64,000 bases of DNA, from the NCBI GenBank assembly GCA_964017145.1, contig OZ024851.1, positions 3,430,179 to 3,494,178 on the forward strand, in the 5' to 3' direction. Below the pieces are notes generated by a model. The model saw only the letters and a program-made list of their open reading frames with translations. It ran no database searches and was not told the DNA's origin. The position numbers and the translations under genes are program-made. The stretch is from Agrocybe praecox (taxonomy: Eukaryota; Basidiomycota; Agaricomycetes; Agaricales; Agrocybaceae). This document shows positions 1-12,083 of this stretch, piece after piece; position 1 is the first letter of the stretch, and each line of letters opens with the position of its first letter.

Positions 1-335
1 AAACAGAGGAAAAAAGAACCAAACGAACCTTTCCTCCCAAACCTCAACATACTGCCTACTCAGCACTGTAGTATTGAAAAATCCATTCTTCTCCCCAGGA
101 GCCTTCGAGCTCGTCTGGATGCCAATGTTCACATGCTGGCTGGGACTTCCCGTCAGCGCGATGTGTTTCGGTAACCGCGTATCTTTGAGGGAATACAGAT
201 AAAGCGCCCAGAGGAGGAGGAAACCATGGGTTGTGGAGCAAGCCCATTCATTATCCTGTTAACGCTGTGTGTTGTTATCCCTGATGAGGCAGGAAATTGT
301 TGGATATACTGCTCGATGCGGAGGCGCAAGTCGTT
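1..335 (-). pseudogene. Truncated FHA-protein pseudogene (copy of 34.7 kb gene)
   Basis: On the minus strand this matches the first coding exon of the FHA gene at 34745. Shared stretches include the one encoding [10 protein letters not shown] (near 240-285) and a block equivalent to LPKHIALTG. The copy is not functional as read: the start region is replaced, internal deletions shift the frame, and two FHA signature positions differ (KIGR reads NIGI, SRQH reads SRQY). The splice donor GTTCGT of the intact gene is also present, near 23-28. The copy continues off the left edge, so its full length is unknown. A fast-evolving paralogue instead of a dead copy is possible but unlikely given the frame breaks. 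Confidence 0.8.
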
Positions 336-340
336 AAGAA

Positions 341-700
341 AACAGCAAGTATTGATTGTTCTCTTGTTTTGTCCGCTACTAATCTGTGGCTCTGTCTGTC
401 CCAGTATTTGGTGGTAACAATGCCGATATTCGCCCTAGTCGTTCGTAGCAGCTCCTTTCTCGTAAGCGATCCTAGGTGCTATACGTCTGTCTGCCGGTAT
501 GTATGAGGTGGCGTGACTTTTTTACAAGGAACCCTCAGTAATGTCGTCGTATGTCACTAGTCGTATGATCCACTGAAATGAAGCGCAGGCTGACGAGCTG
601 ATAATAGGAGGAGTGAACCGCGAGTTTGGTGGGGAATGGACGTCGGACACTAACCAATCAAGGCGAACAAAGGTAACCCCACACTATAGCCCGGCATGTC
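341..700 (-). repeat. Inverted duplicate of FHA gene promoter/5'UTR
   Basis: By eye this segment is strongly similar to the reverse complement of about 34305-34670, the upstream region of the intact FHA gene. Shared landmarks are the run around GTCGTTCGTAGCAGC (440-455), GTCGTCGTATGTC (near 543-556) and GGGGAATGGAC (near 632-642). Several small indels separate the copies. With the pseudogene at 1-335 it forms one inverted segmental duplication of at least 700 bp. Confidence 0.8.
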
Positions 701-788
701 ACGGCAACGGAAATATCCGAGATATATATGTTAGAATCATACCCAAGTTTCAGTTTTCTTTCTAATTCCAAGAATTCCAATCGTTGAG

Positions 789-1589
789 ATGGATCAAACA
801 ATTCGCTCTGCAAAGGCCGCCAGTGATTGGACGCATGATGAACTCGCCGCGTACAACATCATCATTACACCAACATCGCCCGCTTCTTTCTTTCAATCCG
901 ATGCAGAGCCGTCGCTCGACCACCTTGATCCTGCCATCCTCACCTCAATCATTCCGATTGACCGGAGCCTCCCAGTGACCGCTCCGAGCTATTTGAGATC
1001 CCTTAACTTCGTTGCAACTGAAAAGACAGACAATTTCATTGACAATTTCGCCAAAGCCACTTTGCAACTCTTGGATTTCGAAGAACGATGTGCCTGTGTG
1101 GTCCCAGACTGCGACATACCATTGACCGTATGTGCTGACATTCGAGGGTCTGTGGCACAAGTAGTCCTTCTCTCCCTTTCCTTGACCGTACTGCTCGTTC
1201 TCATACAGGATAAATCACCCTTCGGAAATCCTGACAACGCCGAGCCGTACGTTGTGGCAGAGGCGATTGGAGCATTTCAATCAAACAACACAAGACGCTC
1301 AGATCGGGGCGAAGATGTCCTGGACGCCATGACCATTCCTTGCATCATCATGTTGGGCACCATCCCCACTTTCTATCTAGTCCCTGTCACCAAGGAATTG
1401 AGCGACGCTGTCATGACCGCTCAGTATCCCCCTTCACAAACTGAGGTCTTGAAGTGCGCCATTCTTGCGGAGAATCAAATGAACACTAGCGTTGGAATGG
1501 CAGACCTCGAATTTCGAAAGCTGGCCCTTAAACGCTTCCTCCAATTCAAGAGTCTTGCGAGGAGCTACTGGCAACAGTTTTTAGATTAG
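789..1589 (+). CDS. Uncharacterised basidiomycete protein, possible PD-(D/E)XK-like fold
   Basis: A single open frame of 266 aa from an ATG, with no obvious intron. The N-terminal 60 residues look variable. Residues 100-145 run ERCACVVPDC, then CADIRG, then a hydrophobic strand TVLLVLIQDKS. The C-terminal half contains IPCIIMLGT and TFYLVPVTKELSDAV. This order (Cys-rich patch, Asp, beta-strand ending near (E)xK, helix with VVAEAIGAFQSNN) resembles agaric proteins that I associate with a degenerate restriction-endonuclease-like core. If so, D117 and the 140-142 QDK triplet are the would-be active site, with Gln where Glu is expected, so catalysis is doubtful. The family assignment is from memory and tentative; that it is a real gene is more secure. 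Its upstream region is the duplicated FHA promoter segment, reading the other way. Confidence 0.6.
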   Translation: MDQTIRSAKAASDWTHDELAAYNIIITPTSPASFFQSDAEPSLDHLDPAILTSIIPIDRSLPVTAPSYLRSLNFVATEKTDNFIDNFAKATLQLLDFEERCACVVPDCDIPLTVCADIRGSVAQVVLLSLSLTVLLVLIQDKSPFGNPDNAEPYVVAEAIGAFQSNNTRRSDRGEDVLDAMTIPCIIMLGTIPTFYLVPVTKELSDAVMTAQYPPSQTEVLKCAILAENQMNTSVGMADLEFRKLALKRFLQFKSLARSYWQQFLD

Positions 1590-2209
1590 TTGTTGTTTCG
1601 TCGCCAGTGTTTCAGCTGCCTTATACTGTATTATCTTGTTATCTTCCTTGTCGTCTATAATTGCACACCATTCTATGCTCTTATATCATCTCATCTTGAC
1701 TTCGGCTTCAATCCTCCGAATTGAATCTGCCATTGACTATTGCGTTCGAAAGTTTGAATATAGCCTCGACAGTCTTCACACGACCCAAAAAGACCTTCAC
1801 GTAATGCTTGTTTGAGACGTCATTGTCTCCGACGATGGGAAACATAGCGTCAATTTTATTCTTTTGATTCCCCCACACTTTTTTCTGTGCTCACAAGGTA
1901 TCGTTGCATTGACCCGCGTGAATTCTCACAGCGTCATATTTCAGCTACGAAGAAGGTTAAAGAAACAAAATTAACTAATGTGTTTTAGCGCTAGTGGCCG
2001 TTAAATAAATTACAACAATTACGCGATGCGGCAGTCACAACTCTAACGGGATATGTAAACTAGATCAAGATTAAATAATATCATAAAGTGAATACCAGCG
2101 AATCCATTCGTCCATAGCCGCTGCCGTGCGTGGCTGCTCGACGCATTTCAAAACCCCATCCGACCCAGCTAAAATGCGCTCCTCCAGGGAGCTGCTGTAC
2201 TAATACACA
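1590..2209. other. Intergenic, no gene seen
   Basis: Lies downstream of the 266-aa gene and downstream of the first DUF6533 gene (convergent 3' ends). AT-rich; no recognisable coding, repeat or RNA signal. Confidence 0.5.
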
Positions 2210-3982
2210 TCAAGAGAGGTACGCTTCAGCATTCCGATGTGGTGCAAAATTGAACGATGGAGTGGTATTATAAACGTCAGTCATTGATTGCGACTCGGAA
2301 GCAGTGATTCCTCGACGTGTCCAATTGGTTCCACGAATGCGTAGTACCATTCTGTTTGTAATAACAGCCGGGAGAACTGGCAAAAAACCTAAGGGTAGGT
2401 CAAACAGTTCTATCTGTTCGTTACGTCAGCCAAGCGGAGGACTCCATGTATAAGATAATCCCCACTCACCGGTCCAAACACCCAGATGGCCAGACAGGCG
2501 ATATAAATACCCGCAACACTATGAGAAATGTTACCAGTCAGCATATCACATTGATGAATGATCAAATAAACTACCCAAAGAAATAAATTAGCGTGTCTCG
2601 AAGAAGGGGATCGACGATGTTTGGGGACTGATTGTAATGCGTTGATATGTTGAGCGCCCTGCGCACTGCCCACAACCGATAAAGCGCCAGCATACATAAT
2701 CCGCTGTCGAAGATTAAAGGCGGTATCAATATTGTGTAGAGTAGGCGTCCGGTTACGGAAAGACATATTCGACCGCCAGGTATGGGGAATACCAGGGCTG
2801 CGGCGTTTACGCATGAGCCGCTAATTGTAATCGGAAACGAAAGGAAGAAACTCTTACGGATGATGGCGTCTAGTTGTCGAATGACTATCCAAATAGAAAT
2901 TGATACTGCTGTAACAAAGGATACAAACATTATCGCCAATATCTTCTTATTTTGCCGATAAAGAGCGTATGTTCTCAATTGGAGAATACCTTTCGAGGCT
3001 TAATCAATAATTGTTTTCATTCGAAAGTAGCCACTGAAATCTGGTAGCTCACCCTCAGAGATTACTAGGGACACTATTACCGACCATCCTTGCCAGCGTA
3101 TGAAGCTATGGCCTGTAAAAATATACCGATTAGGCGAATTAAACGTAAAGTACAAAGAAAGACGCGACTCACAACTGTTGTTCAAAGTCATATGTAAGTG
3201 AGAACCTCCTTTCAATAGAGAAAGTGTGTTAATGTAGTATGGCGTACAACTGAATTACAGCCCCCCAGGTAAGTAATAAACTAGACGTTCAGTATGAACA
3301 GACTCACAGTAGTCGTCACAGATATCGGCAGGAATAACAATTCTGTATCTCCTGTTAGACTAACAAATTCTGGAGTACGGATAGCGTCCATGATGCGTAC
3401 GATATACGTTCATGCTTTGGGCTGATACTCAGTGAATCCGTGATAAAAACTAGATATATAGGTCCTTACATCACAGAAAAAAGAGCGTAGTAACGACCCT
3501 ATGGCTCGATTAAAACGCGGTTTCCTCAGGGAAGGGATGCGTAGCTTTACCGCTATGAATAGAAACTTGCCAACCGAGTTTGGGCCATTCTAAAAGATTA
3601 CAAGGTCAATCTTCGCCCATTAATTGGTTTAATAGGCGCTGAGAGACCTACCCAGATAAGTTCAATCTGCCCGCTACCTCAGAAGTGTACGTACACGCGG
3701 AGTATGCGGTCTCGATTGAAGCCTGAGCGTGCTCACCTCTTTGTGCGACGTAATGACTGTGATATCCGTGGATGGATTTAATAGTACACAATATACATAA
3801 TATCAACTTATACAGACCATGGTCGAAGATCACGATTGTAGCCGCGGAGACTATTCACGTGCTTTCAGAATAGATAAAAAAGGAGGGAAGAAGGCGTGCT
3901 ACTCACCATGGGCATACTGGGTGCTTTTCATACCATGATAGATTGCTAGGAGGTATGTAAAAAGTTCTGGTACTGATAACAT
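2210..3982 (-). CDS. DUF6533-type 7TM membrane protein, copy A
   Basis: Multi-exon gene on the minus strand. Exon 1 (3982-3907) starts with ATG and reads MLSVPELFTYLLAIYHG, ending at GTGAGT. Exon 2 (3850-3818, 33 nt) encodes TIVIFDH, the DUF6533 hallmark. Later exons encode QIELIW, ELLFLP, WQGWSVIVSLVISEG (about 3115-3050), LQLRTYALYRQNK with a TM segment (about 2990-2850), an IPPLIFDSGLCMLALYR helix ending LLRDTLIYFFG (to 2575), GIYIACLAIWVF (2518-2470) and a final exon (2413-2210) with PAVITNRMVLRIRG. The family is a basidiomycete-expanded integral membrane group of unknown function, GPCR-like in topology. The frame is preserved through every exon I could place, but small internal boundaries are uncertain. 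Confidence 0.75.
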
Positions 3983-4845
3983 TGAGGGGTAAGTGGATGA
4001 TAGAAGCCCATCTCGCACTATTCTGCCTGATACTTATAGGAGCTTACGGAAAGCGGGCTGCATAATGTTTAAGCGCGGCTGGTTTAGAAACAGGGGGTGT
4101 GTATCGTGTATCTATGTGTATCATGTATGACGAGTCTCATCTGTCAATCATTATGCCCGTTTGCCTCATCTGACTATTCGACATTTTTCCCTGTGTGAGC
4201 CAAGCCATTCTATCATCAGAGTTCTAGGTGGCGATTTAACTCGGACCATCACTCCATGCCTACATACTGACACCAAGGGCTTAGGGGACATTTAGGGTTA
4301 TATTTGTTTCGGGGTTCAAGTCTATTGAATGGGCATGCGTGAAGCCAATCAAGACCTTGGAAATGAGAGATATAACCTCTGTTTGCAGATCTCTTATATG
4401 TGGCGAGAACGGTCATGTTATTTCAAGGTTCTTGCCTATTCAAGCCCGAAATATCTCTAGCACGCAAACTCGGCAATCAGCCATGTTAGGGAATACCACG
4501 TGGCCGAAGTAAGGCCCAACCTCAACCTTACACAAATGAGCATCAATTCTGGTCATCTCACTTGATATATGCATGAACATGACATTTCATAGATCTCTGC
4601 GGGCCCCAATGTATACTTGTTCAATAAACATGTGCTAAATAATTGTTTTTTATTTGTTTCTGCCACGAAAAGATGAATCGATGTATCGGGGATGGCAGGT
4701 ATGATATGCCCGAGCTTGTGTTCGCACGAAAAGCTCAACAGAAAAGCTGTAATTTGATACCTTTTTGCCAGATAAACCGACATTTGTGCCAGTAGCGAGT
4801 ATAAATTATAATTCAATCCCATGCCTATTATAATCTTTAAGATGG
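3983..4845. other. Intergenic spacer between DUF6533 copies A and B
   Basis: Contains the upstream region of copy A and the 3' flank of copy B. No recognisable gene; an 89-codon minus-strand frame at 4553-4822 has no family resemblance and no splice context. Confidence 0.45.
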
Positions 4846-6540
4846 CTATGCGTCATGGCTCCGATGCATTACGAAATTAAATGAGGGCGAGGTAGAGTAA
4901 GCGCCTTCACCAAGCATTACAGATGTTGTATTCCTCCATTTAGTAGAACGTATCTGTATGACCATTCGATTAGATATAACCACAGGAAGAGCAACTGCAA
5001 ATCCCATTGGTGCGGCAAATGATCGAATCTTAATGGATAAATTGGTTATTCTGGACACAAAATGCACAAATTGAAGTGGACTTTCACTTACCGAACCGGG
5101 CACTACCCACACAACTAAGCAAGCGATGTAAATACCTCCCACTCTGCAATCGAATGAGTAGTAGTAAGCTTATAATAATTTGGCCGGGCTTACGCAACAA
5201 AGTAAATGACTGTGTCTCGAATGACGGGGTCGATGAGCTGAGTGCTTGTACTTTTATGCTCATATATTTGAGACATCGAATTGCGTACCGCCAATAGACG
5301 ATAAAACACGAGCGCGCAGAGGCACCCTTCGAAAAGAAATGGAGGGATAATAAAAGTGTAGAACAGGTGCGTCGTCACTGGGATGCAGATGGTACCGCCA
5401 GCCGTATGAAAAACCTTCGCTGTAGCTCGGGGCATGAGTTATCAACGCGCTATCGAGGGTATTGAGATCATACGTGTGATTGTACGAACTTCCATTATTA
5501 TAATCCATGTCGAGATTGAAATTTCCGCTGCAAATGTGAGGAACATGGCTATCAAGACTTTCCGATGTTCACGGTAAAGAGCGTATATCCGCAGTTGTAG
5601 AATGGCTAAGCGAGCCTGTGTCAGTTCTCCTTTGCCCCAAAGGCTCATATGCCCTCACCCTGAGCTAAAGCAATAGCAATAATACCAAGAATGGCTTGCA
5701 CGAAAAAGATGTGATGGCCTAGGTGTGTTCATAAATCGGGTTTGAGTGTATGGAACGAGATTACTTACAGCTGTCGTATGGAAAGTCACAGGTTTTAAAA
5801 GAGCAAAGATTGTACACGAATTCGTACTCACAACTAAACCAAAGGGAAAACACTCTCCGTTAGTCGTGAAAATTAGTTTATGGTCTTCGGTCACATACCG
5901 AAGCAGCAACATCAGGAAAAAATAGTTCTACGGGATAACCGTTAAGCATGCCTGTTAGAGGAAAGTTCGTTATACTAATGTCAGAAGTACCGTATAGGTC
6001 TATTCTGTATGCCGTCAGGATGACCATCAGCCCGCTATCGTGGCACTGTAATGAACGGCCTTACATTGTTGACCCAAGGATAAAGTAGCGACTCTGTCAC
6101 ATACAACGTAAGCGGTAAAATCAAGGGTAGACTTAGACCTACCGTCAAACACAAGACCTGTCCCACAGACATAGGACCTTTCTAGTGATTCATCGCTTCA
6201 GGTCGGAAACTTATGATTCCATTGCCGCATAGTCGTACGTACCCAGACATGTTCGATCTGTCGAATAAATTAGCGAGATAGAGGCCGCACTGTGATCCCG
6301 TAATGTCTGACCTCTTGATGGAAAGTAAGAGCTGTTTGTCAAGATAAGTTCTAAGCTCATACTACCTCAGCTGGCTCACGCACCGTGATCAAAGACTACA
6401 ATACATGCACTAGAAACTTTCCAATAAACCATCAAGACTAAGCGCCGCAGTAGTGAATAACCAGGCTAACCACGTGCGTATCGAGCACTTTGAATGTCTC
6501 GGTAGATATTCAATAAGGAAAGAGGTGAACGGACTGACAT
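4846..6540 (-). CDS. DUF6533-type 7TM membrane protein, copy B
   Basis: Same architecture as copy A. Exon 1 (6540 to about 6471) encodes MSVRSPLSLLNIYRDIQ then SARYAR. The 33-nt exon 2 (6416-6384) encodes CIVVFDH. Further exons encode ELFFPDVAAS (near 5920), FFVQAILGIIAIALAQG (near 5710-5655), LQLRIYALYREHRKVLIAMF with a TM helix (near 5600-5480), IPPFLFEGCLCALVFYRLLAVR ending VIRDTVIYFVA (5435-5190), GIYIACLVVWVV, and a last exon with AVALPVVISNRMVIQIRSTKW and the stop at 4846. All visible pieces are open. It is most like copies A, F and the 54.7 kb gene. Function unknown. Confidence 0.75.
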
Positions 6541-7598
6541 TGAGAAGGTAGCAAGGGGTTACCGCTGGTGTGAAATTATTGTACTTATGCCTAGAGATGT
6601 GCAGATCAAATCACGTTCAATCATGATAGAAGGATAAGTATGGGAATTGATCTCCAAGGACATGGGGCTGTAGTTATGACTGTTGCATACACTGAGATGT
6701 GATCGTCAAAAGCAGAAGTTGCCTCGTGAAGCAAGTTGCCAAACCTCCAAAGAAGATCTAGTTGCCGCGCCGTATTCTGTATATCATTTTGATTCTACTT
6801 TCAAGTATTTCCTAAATCCGTTTAGTAAATGAACATAGGATGACTGCGCGACTCGGCTGTGCACTACTAGACAATGTACAAAGTAATGCTTAAGCAAAAA
6901 TACAACAATGACGGTGTTTATGTATGTTCCCATCCAGTTGTAAGTATTCTTGCCTTTTATCCCATCACCCAGAAATATACAAGGTCAATTAATCCCCCTT
7001 AACAACAACCTTTAGAATCGGCACCCAAATTATCTATGATGTATCTGACTACATAACGTCGCAGGCTTCAAGTTACAGGTAGCTTGATCGAGAATCTAGG
7101 AATCTTGACAACAAGAACAAAGGTGCACTGCCACCTGCGGGGTACTAGATTATTAGCTCCTTGATCGTTGCTGCTCGAGTATGTAAACGAGGAAATGTTA
7201 GCTAATACCCCAAGAGAAACCAGAGGATGCAATGGCCGTATTTGAAAACATACCTGGCATAATACCTGGATTTCAAGCAACTAAGGTAGTGATTCATACA
7301 TACGATTGAAGAAACGAATTGTCGCGGAACGGTCGATCATTGAAGATTTGATCATGATTGACAGATTGACGTTTCACTGCCTTCGTATCTTGACACTGGC
7401 ACAGCTCAGAGTGCAGCTGGATGACGCAGCTGGGCTCGAAAGCGCGTAGAGCAGCCTCGCACGGATGGCGGTAGTGGTCAAAGGATGATGTATTCGGCTG
7501 TAGACTCGTCGCGCTGTCACTGAGAACTGTACATGATCTAATCTAATCTGACTGGCGCAGATTGCACTGCCACAAGGTTCAGGCTGTTATTATACAGA
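6541..7598. other. Spacer with a short dispersed repeat
   Basis: No convincing gene. The stretch at about 7495-7575 (containing GATCTAATCTAATCTGAC and ATTGCACTGCCACA) recurs in the same orientation at about 57230-57305, so it is a fragment of a dispersed repeat or a shared regulatory piece. Confidence 0.45.
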
Positions 7599-9255
7599 TC
7601 ACAATTCCTGAAGCTCCAACGACATGGCGTCTGTTTCTCGGAACGTACTACGAACATTCAGAACAACCCGATTTGAGAGAACACATGAAATTGCTGGTGC
7701 AAACCCTGTCGGGGCTTCAGCAAGCGAAAGCTGATGAAATTGTTGAACAATAACTTCAATAAGCCCCAATAAAGAACAACGAATACCGAGCTTACTGGAG
7801 CCGATGCCCAAAATATAATCGAGATGAGATACACAATGGCAATTCTGCGTCGTGGGATGATCAGCACAGCGTCCGGAGTTTCCTTGTTACAGCGATTTGA
7901 TGTGACTTACGCTATGAGGTAAAAGACGGAATCCCGAAGGAGAATTCCAATGATTTTCTGGCTTTGCCGAAGGATGGAACCTGTGGTCTTGAACTCATGT
8001 GCGCTTTTATAAATGGTGAGCGCACACAGCATAGAATCGAAGATAAGCAGAGGTATCCAGAACGCGTAGAATCCCGGCACACGGGATGGGATGCAAAACG
8101 TGCCCATGTTGATGAGCACAGCTTTGGCTTGGGGAATAATTTGAGGCGTCAGCGGCATCTGAATGATACTATTAGACGTACCTGTGATAGATTGAAGACT
8201 ATGAATCATAATATAGGAAGAGGTGGCTAAAGCAGCAACGTAGGTAGTTACAACAAGTACAAGAACCTGCCTGTTGAATTGGTAAATTGCGTGCGTTCGT
8301 ATCTGAAGAATTCCTGGAGAGAATATGAGTGACATTGGTCCTGACCATGGTAACAGGATACGTACCTTGAGACAAAACGCAAATGATCAACTCTGTCCAT
8401 CCTTCCCACTCATAATATCGAGTACCTGTGCACACCATGAACTTATCGTGAGAGTAAAACAGTCGACATAGAGTGCGTACAACTGTTTTAAATTAGCATA
8501 GGAAGACATTTCAGGGGTAGTTCCAGCTATCATTGTAGAAGAATATCACGCACAGCTTTGTATGGTGAGCATACTATTCAGTTTGATTGAGATGGCAGAC
8601 GTACCGAATTATCGACTTTATAGCTGTATATAACTTCACGGTATCTCAGTGCTCCCTGCCCTTGTGATAAACAAGGTAACACACCATAGGAGTTGAAGCT
8701 GATTCTGAATAACTATCAAAACACTTGATACACTAGTAGATCACGGCTCACAAGATAGCAGCTAAGATGTAGTAGCGATTCTAGAGTAAATGTATGTTGG
8801 AACCCAGAGACGTCCGAGTAGCAAGTTATGTTCGGACTGACCAGCACGAAAAAGAGAGTCACAAAAGACCATCTCCCCGTCTGCTCGAGAAATAACTGTC
8901 AGACTGTCAAGAAGTATGAAAAAAGGATATTCTAACCCATATTAATTCAATCTAATTATTGAGGAGTTAGCTTGTTCACTGTAAGAAGGTAATCTTCGGT
9001 TGGACTTACTTCATCACCGAACGTGATTACTAATAGTTTGTTGAGTTATTCTATTCCATAATTCATAGACGCTACGTGTTTGTACCACTTACAGTGATCG
9101 TATAGAATGAGCATATTTGATCCTGCTTTTCAAAGGGAGGAGGAGGCAATTAGCAGTCTCGAAACGTATGCAGTGAGTGATACTTAATGGTGGAAACCCT
9201 TACTTCTGGCATAGCGAGTATTTTCTATGTTGCGTAATAGAGAGAGTTCTTCCAT
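7599..9255 (-). CDS. DUF6533-type 7TM membrane protein, copy C
   Basis: Exon 1 (9255 to about 9204) encodes MEELSLLRNIENTRYAR and ends at GTAAGG. The 33-nt exon 2 (9126-9094) encodes GSNMLILYDH. Downstream exons encode TRYYEWEGWTELIICVLSQ (near 8440-8366), LQIRTHAIYQFNRQVLVLVV (near 8310-8230), PGFYAFWIPLLIFDSMLCAL ending LLRDSVFYLIA (to 7907), and a last exon with APTGFAPAISCVLSNRVV and the stop at 7599. Together with copy D it forms a distinct subgroup: the two share SNMLILYDH and a GFAPAxSCxLSNRVVLNVR C-terminus not seen in A, B or F. Intact as far as it can be read. Function unknown. Confidence 0.75.
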
Positions 9256-10431
9256 GGCTCAAGGCTTTAAAGAGCGTTACAGGCCAGACGTAAACCAAGC
9301 AGCCTAGAGATCTAGGGCATCCGCTATTATATACGTAATAATGGGAGTCCAAAAATAAAGTCGTAGCCTACATCAAGTTGACCTCACAGGCCAGCGAGGA
9401 TCAGAACCACTCTGTGAGACACGCTAGAAATCACATCGGGTAATTGATCATCTCTGCTCCAATATCAAGCTTGAAGTGTGACAGGATAGTACACATACCT
9501 GTCCCCTAACGAGAATCGATCCTCTGCATTCTCAGTCAATATGATCGTGCGGAGAACTCTGGAGTCTGCGACATGTTGATTGAACCTCCATTTTAGACTA
9601 GCATTGGGCGGCAACTAGTAACTGTGGAGTTCAGGATGGGCATGATATAAAATCAGGCTACATCCCATGGCAGGACAAGGATTAACAGTATAGGCTGCCA
9701 TGGCACGGCGATTAGAACATGTTTAACTAGAATGACCGGTGGGAAATTTCGCATCAATGGAAGTTAATTCAGCCAAGGTTCTTGAAAGGTGCTCTTTTGT
9801 CTTACTGATTTTTTTGAGCTGAGGCCTAGAGAAACTGTAGTATAATTGCCTTTCAAGTTAACCAGTTCAAGACATTATGGTCAAAATGCTTAAACAAAAC
9901 CCTTAGACATAAGAAAAGAGATGGTTGCATATCACTCACCGCTCCGGGTAAGAGATGCATTGGCATCAATAGTTACCATCGACATCGTCTAAGTTGTACA
10001 GAGTAGTAAGTAAAGTTAGAGTTACTCATCCTTGCAAATGGAATATAGAATCCAGCGAAGGTATCCACCCAGGTCGCTAATGAGCGGTCTTGCTGAAACA
10101 CCCACCTATGCCGAGCAGTATGCAACTCGATTCAACGTCTCAATCCCGAGGATATCCCAGGTAGGGTGACTTCACAGTGAAGATCATGATGGGAATAAGC
10201 AAAGGGTCCAAAATGTACGTACAGGCTGGTTAAACGCGTCACACACATACGTGAGCCAGCTGCCAACTGTCAAGCAAGTTGCCACAATAGCGAATCATTC
10301 GGTTTCTAATTACAAAGACAAATATGGCAAAAGCACCAGTCATATTCATCCCTTGGAATAATGGACAAGTAGATCCATCATGCGAGTATTGGTACATCGA
10401 AAGGTTACACAATGATTTTTCCTCTGAGGGG
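9256..10431. other. Spacer between copies C and D
   Basis: About 1.2 kb of AT-rich sequence with no recognised gene or repeat. It should hold the copy C promoter at its left end. Confidence 0.4.
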
Positions 10432-12083
10432 TCATACAGTCTCAGGTTCCGCATCCATGGCCATGCAGGACGATTCCTGAGCTGTATCGCGAACGTTGAG
10501 GACCACACGGTTCGACAAGATACAGGACATGGCAGGGGCAAATCCGATGGGCGCCTCTGCGAGGGCAAGCTGATAGTATGGTAAATAACATTTATTAGCC
10601 TTCCGATGAGTCGAGTGTACGCACCGGAGCTGAAGCCCAGAAAACTACGGAAATTAGATATATAATACCAATTCTGTGTGAAAAATAGTTATTATCGCCC
10701 ACGGTTACTGATAAAGATGTCCGTGGTAACTCACGCTACAAGATAGAAAACCGAATCTCGAAGGAGAACCCCAATTATGGTCTGACTTTTCCGAATAATC
10801 GAACCGGTTGTTTGGAACTCTCGGGTGCCCTTATAAATTGTCAGTGCGCAAAGCATGCCATCGAAAATGAGTAAGGGTATCCAAAAGGCATAAAATCCTT
10901 GGACGCGAGTTGGAAGACAGAAAGAGTTATTTCCGACTGGCATGGCCCTTACTGCATTTATAATTCAGTCGCGAAATCGAGTGATAAACTACGAGTGGAA
11001 GCATACCGATGATGGATCGCAGACTCTTGATCAAAATATAGGTAGAGACGCCCAGTGCTGCTACATATCCTGTCGTCATCAGCGCTAGAATCTTTTTGTT
11101 GAACAGGTACAGTGCATATGTTCGGGTCTGCAAGATTCCTAAAAGCAGTATAAGCTTGGAAGCTCATATAACCATAGCGCGGCGTGTAGTACCTTGAGAT
11201 AATATGCAGATGGTCAACTCGGTCCATCCTTCCCAGTCATAGTATCGAGTACCTGTTTACATCAGGAGTTGTAACTACCACGAGAAATCAAATCAAGACA
11301 AAATACGTACAACTGCGATTCAAATAAAAAACGGATCGTACTGACAGGTATGATCGATCATTCAGGAAATAAACACGTACAGCTTCGTACGATCTCATGA
11401 TGAACAGATATTCACTGCGATCAAAAGGTGAACTTACCACATCGTCTACTCTAGCGCTGTAGATTACTTGTGACCCCCCAGAGTCAATGAATGACACACT
11501 TATGTTGAATAAAGGAACATACCGAAGGAATTGAAACTGGGTAGTAGGTGCTGTGATAAGTGACCAACACGTAGCAGAATGGAGTCATCGCAACTCACAA
11601 CACGGCTGCGAGTAGATAGTATCGATTCTGATGCCAACTGATATCAATCACGAAACTTTTTGCTATGGGCTTACTTACCAGAAGGAATAAGACCGTTACG
11701 ATAGACCATCTTCCTTTCTGTAATAACAAAACATAAGAGTCCCATCAGACGGCCAATTAGCCACAATGCAAGAACAAATCCACTGACCCATATCAGCTGT
11801 ACCTATCGTTTTTCGATTAACGTTGTGTTATTATCTCGGAGAAAGGACGCAAACTCGACTCACTTCATCTCCAAAGGTGATTACTAGATGTTCCGGCCTT
11901 TGTATAAGCCGCTGCGCGCCGGGAGATTAAAGAATGCCAGCTCACAGTGGTCGTATAGAATGAGCATATTAGAACCGGCTTGCGCAAAATATATTAGAGC
12001 CGTCTCCAGTGGATGATGAGAAAAAACTCACTTCGCGCATACCGAGTGTGTGCAAAATTTTGCAACAACGAAATATCCGCCAT
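10432..12083 (-). CDS. DUF6533-type 7TM membrane protein, copy D
   Basis: Closest paralogue of copy C in the window. Exon 1 (12083 downwards) encodes MADISLLQNFAHTRYAR. The 33-nt exon 2 (11978-11946) encodes GSNMLILYDH. Then come TRYYDWEGWTELTICILSQ (near 11255-11192), LQTRTYALYLFNKKILALM with a TM helix (near 11130-11040), VQGFYAFWIPLLIFDGMLCAL ending LLRDSVFYLVA (to 10731), and a last exon with LALAEAPIGFAPAMSCILSN ending PETV and a TGA at 10434-10432. The C/D pair looks like a local tandem duplication that has since diverged. No disabling change seen. Function unknown. Confidence 0.75.
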
